This document shows positions 6,984 through 7,591 of a stretch of 7,591 bases of DNA, one piece after another. Every line of letters starts with the position of its first letter. Within the stretch, counting starts at the first letter, position 1. Origin of the DNA: Deltaproteobacteria bacterium. GTDB taxonomy: Bacteria; Desulfobacterota; DSM-4660; Desulfatiglandales; Desulfatiglandaceae. Made by a program: the position numbers and the translations under genes. The DNA is taken from the NCBI GenBank assembly GCA_011051075.1, contig DREN01000059.1:1-7591 (forward strand), written 5' to 3'. Below the pieces are notes generated by a model. It was not told where the DNA came from. It did not search any database and was given only the letters and a program-made list of their open reading frames with translations.

Positions 6984-6999
6984 CCTCCTCCTGCAGGAG
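6984..6999 (-). promoter_or_regulatory. Shine-Dalgarno of the GldG-like gene overlapping a palindrome
   Basis: AGGAGGAGG (6992-6984, minus strand) precedes ATG 6975 by eight bases and decides that start. It overlaps a perfect 12-base palindrome CTCCTGCAGGAG (6988-6999). A small hairpin could pair part of the Shine-Dalgarno, but the last GGAGG stays free, so strong control is doubtful. Confidence 0.7.
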
Positions 7000-7013
7000 A
7001 TTAAGGGACGTTG

Positions 7014-7511
7014 TCAGGCAGCCTTCCGGTTCTGCAGGATCACGCCGTTGGCAAATAGCATGAAAAAGATAACGGAGACAAAATAACACAGGTCGCGCAG
7101 ATCTATTACCCCCCGTTCCATGGAGGCGAAATGGGGCATAAAGCTGAAGCCTGATACCACATCAACCAGCCAGATCGGGGCCCATCCGGAGAGTATGTCT
7201 GTTACCGGAGGCCATCCGGCAAGGACAAGAAACAGGCAGATAACCACGGAAAGTATAAAGCTTATCACCTGGTTTCGCGTCATGGCTGATGTCATGCTGC
7301 CCACGCTGAGATAGGCCCCCGCCATTAGGAAACTCCCGAAGTAGCCGCATGATATGGCGCCCAGGTCGGGTTCACCCAGGTAGATAACGGTCAGGACCAT
7401 GGGGAAGGTGAGGCACAGGGCCACGCCTATGAACAGCCACGCGGCCAGGAACTTGCCCACGATAACCCCGGTCAGGGTGACGGGGAGGGTAAGGATCAGT
7501 TCAATGGTCCC
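7014..7511 (-). CDS. ABC-2 type permease, GldF-like (5'-truncated)
   Basis: This is the C-terminal part (165 codons visible) of an inner-membrane ABC-2 permease. It begins at GTIELILTLPV, a conserved cytoplasmic motif of GldF-like permeases, then shows hydrophobic segments around KFLAAWLFIGVALCLTF, GYFGSFLMAGAYLSVG, QVISFILSVVICLFLVLAG and YFVSVIFFMLFANGVIL. TRNQV before the third segment and HFASMERGVIDLRD before the last are typical of the family. GldF-type proteins are usually about 240 residues, so some 75 N-terminal residues are missing. A GTG at 7460 could be taken as the start, but family homology continues upstream through GTIE to 7511. There the inverted copy 7509-7591 begins and an in-frame TGA follows at 7518-7520, so the truncation is caused by the fold-back. 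The partner ATPase should lie further upstream, outside the window. Confidence 0.85.
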   Translation of the reverse strand, partial: GTIELILTLPVTLTGVIVGKFLAAWLFIGVALCLTFPMVLTVIYLGEPDLGAISCGYFGSFLMAGAYLSVGSMTSAMTRNQVISFILSVVICLFLVLAGWPPVTDILSGWAPIWLVDVVSGFSFMPHFASMERGVIDLRDLCYFVSVIFFMLFANGVILQNRKAA

Positions 7512-7591
7512 TGTGCCTCACCTTCCCCATGGTCCTGACCGTTATCTACCTGGGTGAACCAGACCTGGGCGCCATATCATGCGGCTACTTC
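7338..7591. repeat. 83-bp inverted duplication at the right edge (fold-back)
   Basis: Bases 7509-7591 are the reverse complement of 7338-7420, with a single mismatch (7368 G against 7561 A, so the right arm reads a T there on the complementary strand). The spacer is 7421-7508 (88 bases). Both arms carry permease coding sequence. The left arm is continuous with the intact reading frame; the right arm breaks it with a TGA just past the conserved GTIE motif, so the right arm is the extra copy. The mismatch is a synonymous change in a proline codon (CCC/CCA). It is most probably a chimeric read, an amplification fold-back or an assembly error at a contig end. Confidence 0.9.

Noticed and set aside
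6976..7089. N-terminal extension of the GldG-like protein to 7089
   Set aside because: It overlaps the end of the permease gene in another frame, is not like family N-termini, and ATG 6975 has a strong Shine-Dalgarno.
7014..7460. Complete 148-aa permease starting at GTG 7460
   Set aside because: Family-like sequence (GTIELILTLPVTLTGVI) continues in frame upstream to 7511, so this GTG is an internal valine and the gene is truncated by the fold-back.

Overview
The window looks like chromosomal DNA, probably the whole or the end of an assembled contig, from a mesophilic Gram-negative bacterium. The style of the proteins (a multi-PAS orphan histidine kinase, a CspA-type protein, and GldF/GldG/DUF4340 genes in one operon) and the moderate G+C suggest a deltaproteobacterial (Desulfobacterota-like) source. 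That placement is an impression from protein style, not a phylogenetic result.

Layout from left to right: 1-232 is a non-coding edge with an AT-rich 17-bp inverted repeat and a weak possible terminator. 233-2548 (-) is a 771-aa soluble sensor histidine kinase with an N-terminal Rossmann-like domain, three PAS domains, HisKA and HATPase_c. 2549-2977 is a divergent intergenic region with a leader hairpin. 2978-3460 (+) is a small exported protein of unknown function with a very good Shine-Dalgarno sequence. A strong hairpin terminator at 3473-3514 separates it from the convergent cold-shock protein gene (3536-3736, -), which starts at TTG and has a structured leader of about 120 nt. 3923-7511 (-) is an operon transcribed leftwards: a 5'-truncated ABC-2 permease (GldF-like), a GldG-like auxiliary protein, and a DUF4340 protein whose ATG overlaps the gldG stop (ATGA).

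The permease, GldG-like and DUF4340 products are expected to form one inner-membrane assembly with an ATPase (GldA-like) that should lie upstream, outside the window. The substrate of such systems outside gliding Bacteroidetes is not established. The kinase has no response regulator in the window.

The most striking structural observation is at the right edge. Bases 7509-7591 are an inverted copy of 7338-7420 (82 of 83 bases match) around an 88-base spacer, and the copy interrupts the permease gene at its conserved GTIE motif. This looks like a fold-back chimera or assembly error more than biology, although the single mismatch is synonymous. I see no mobile element, CRISPR array, tRNA or rRNA, and no convincing new defence or mobile system.
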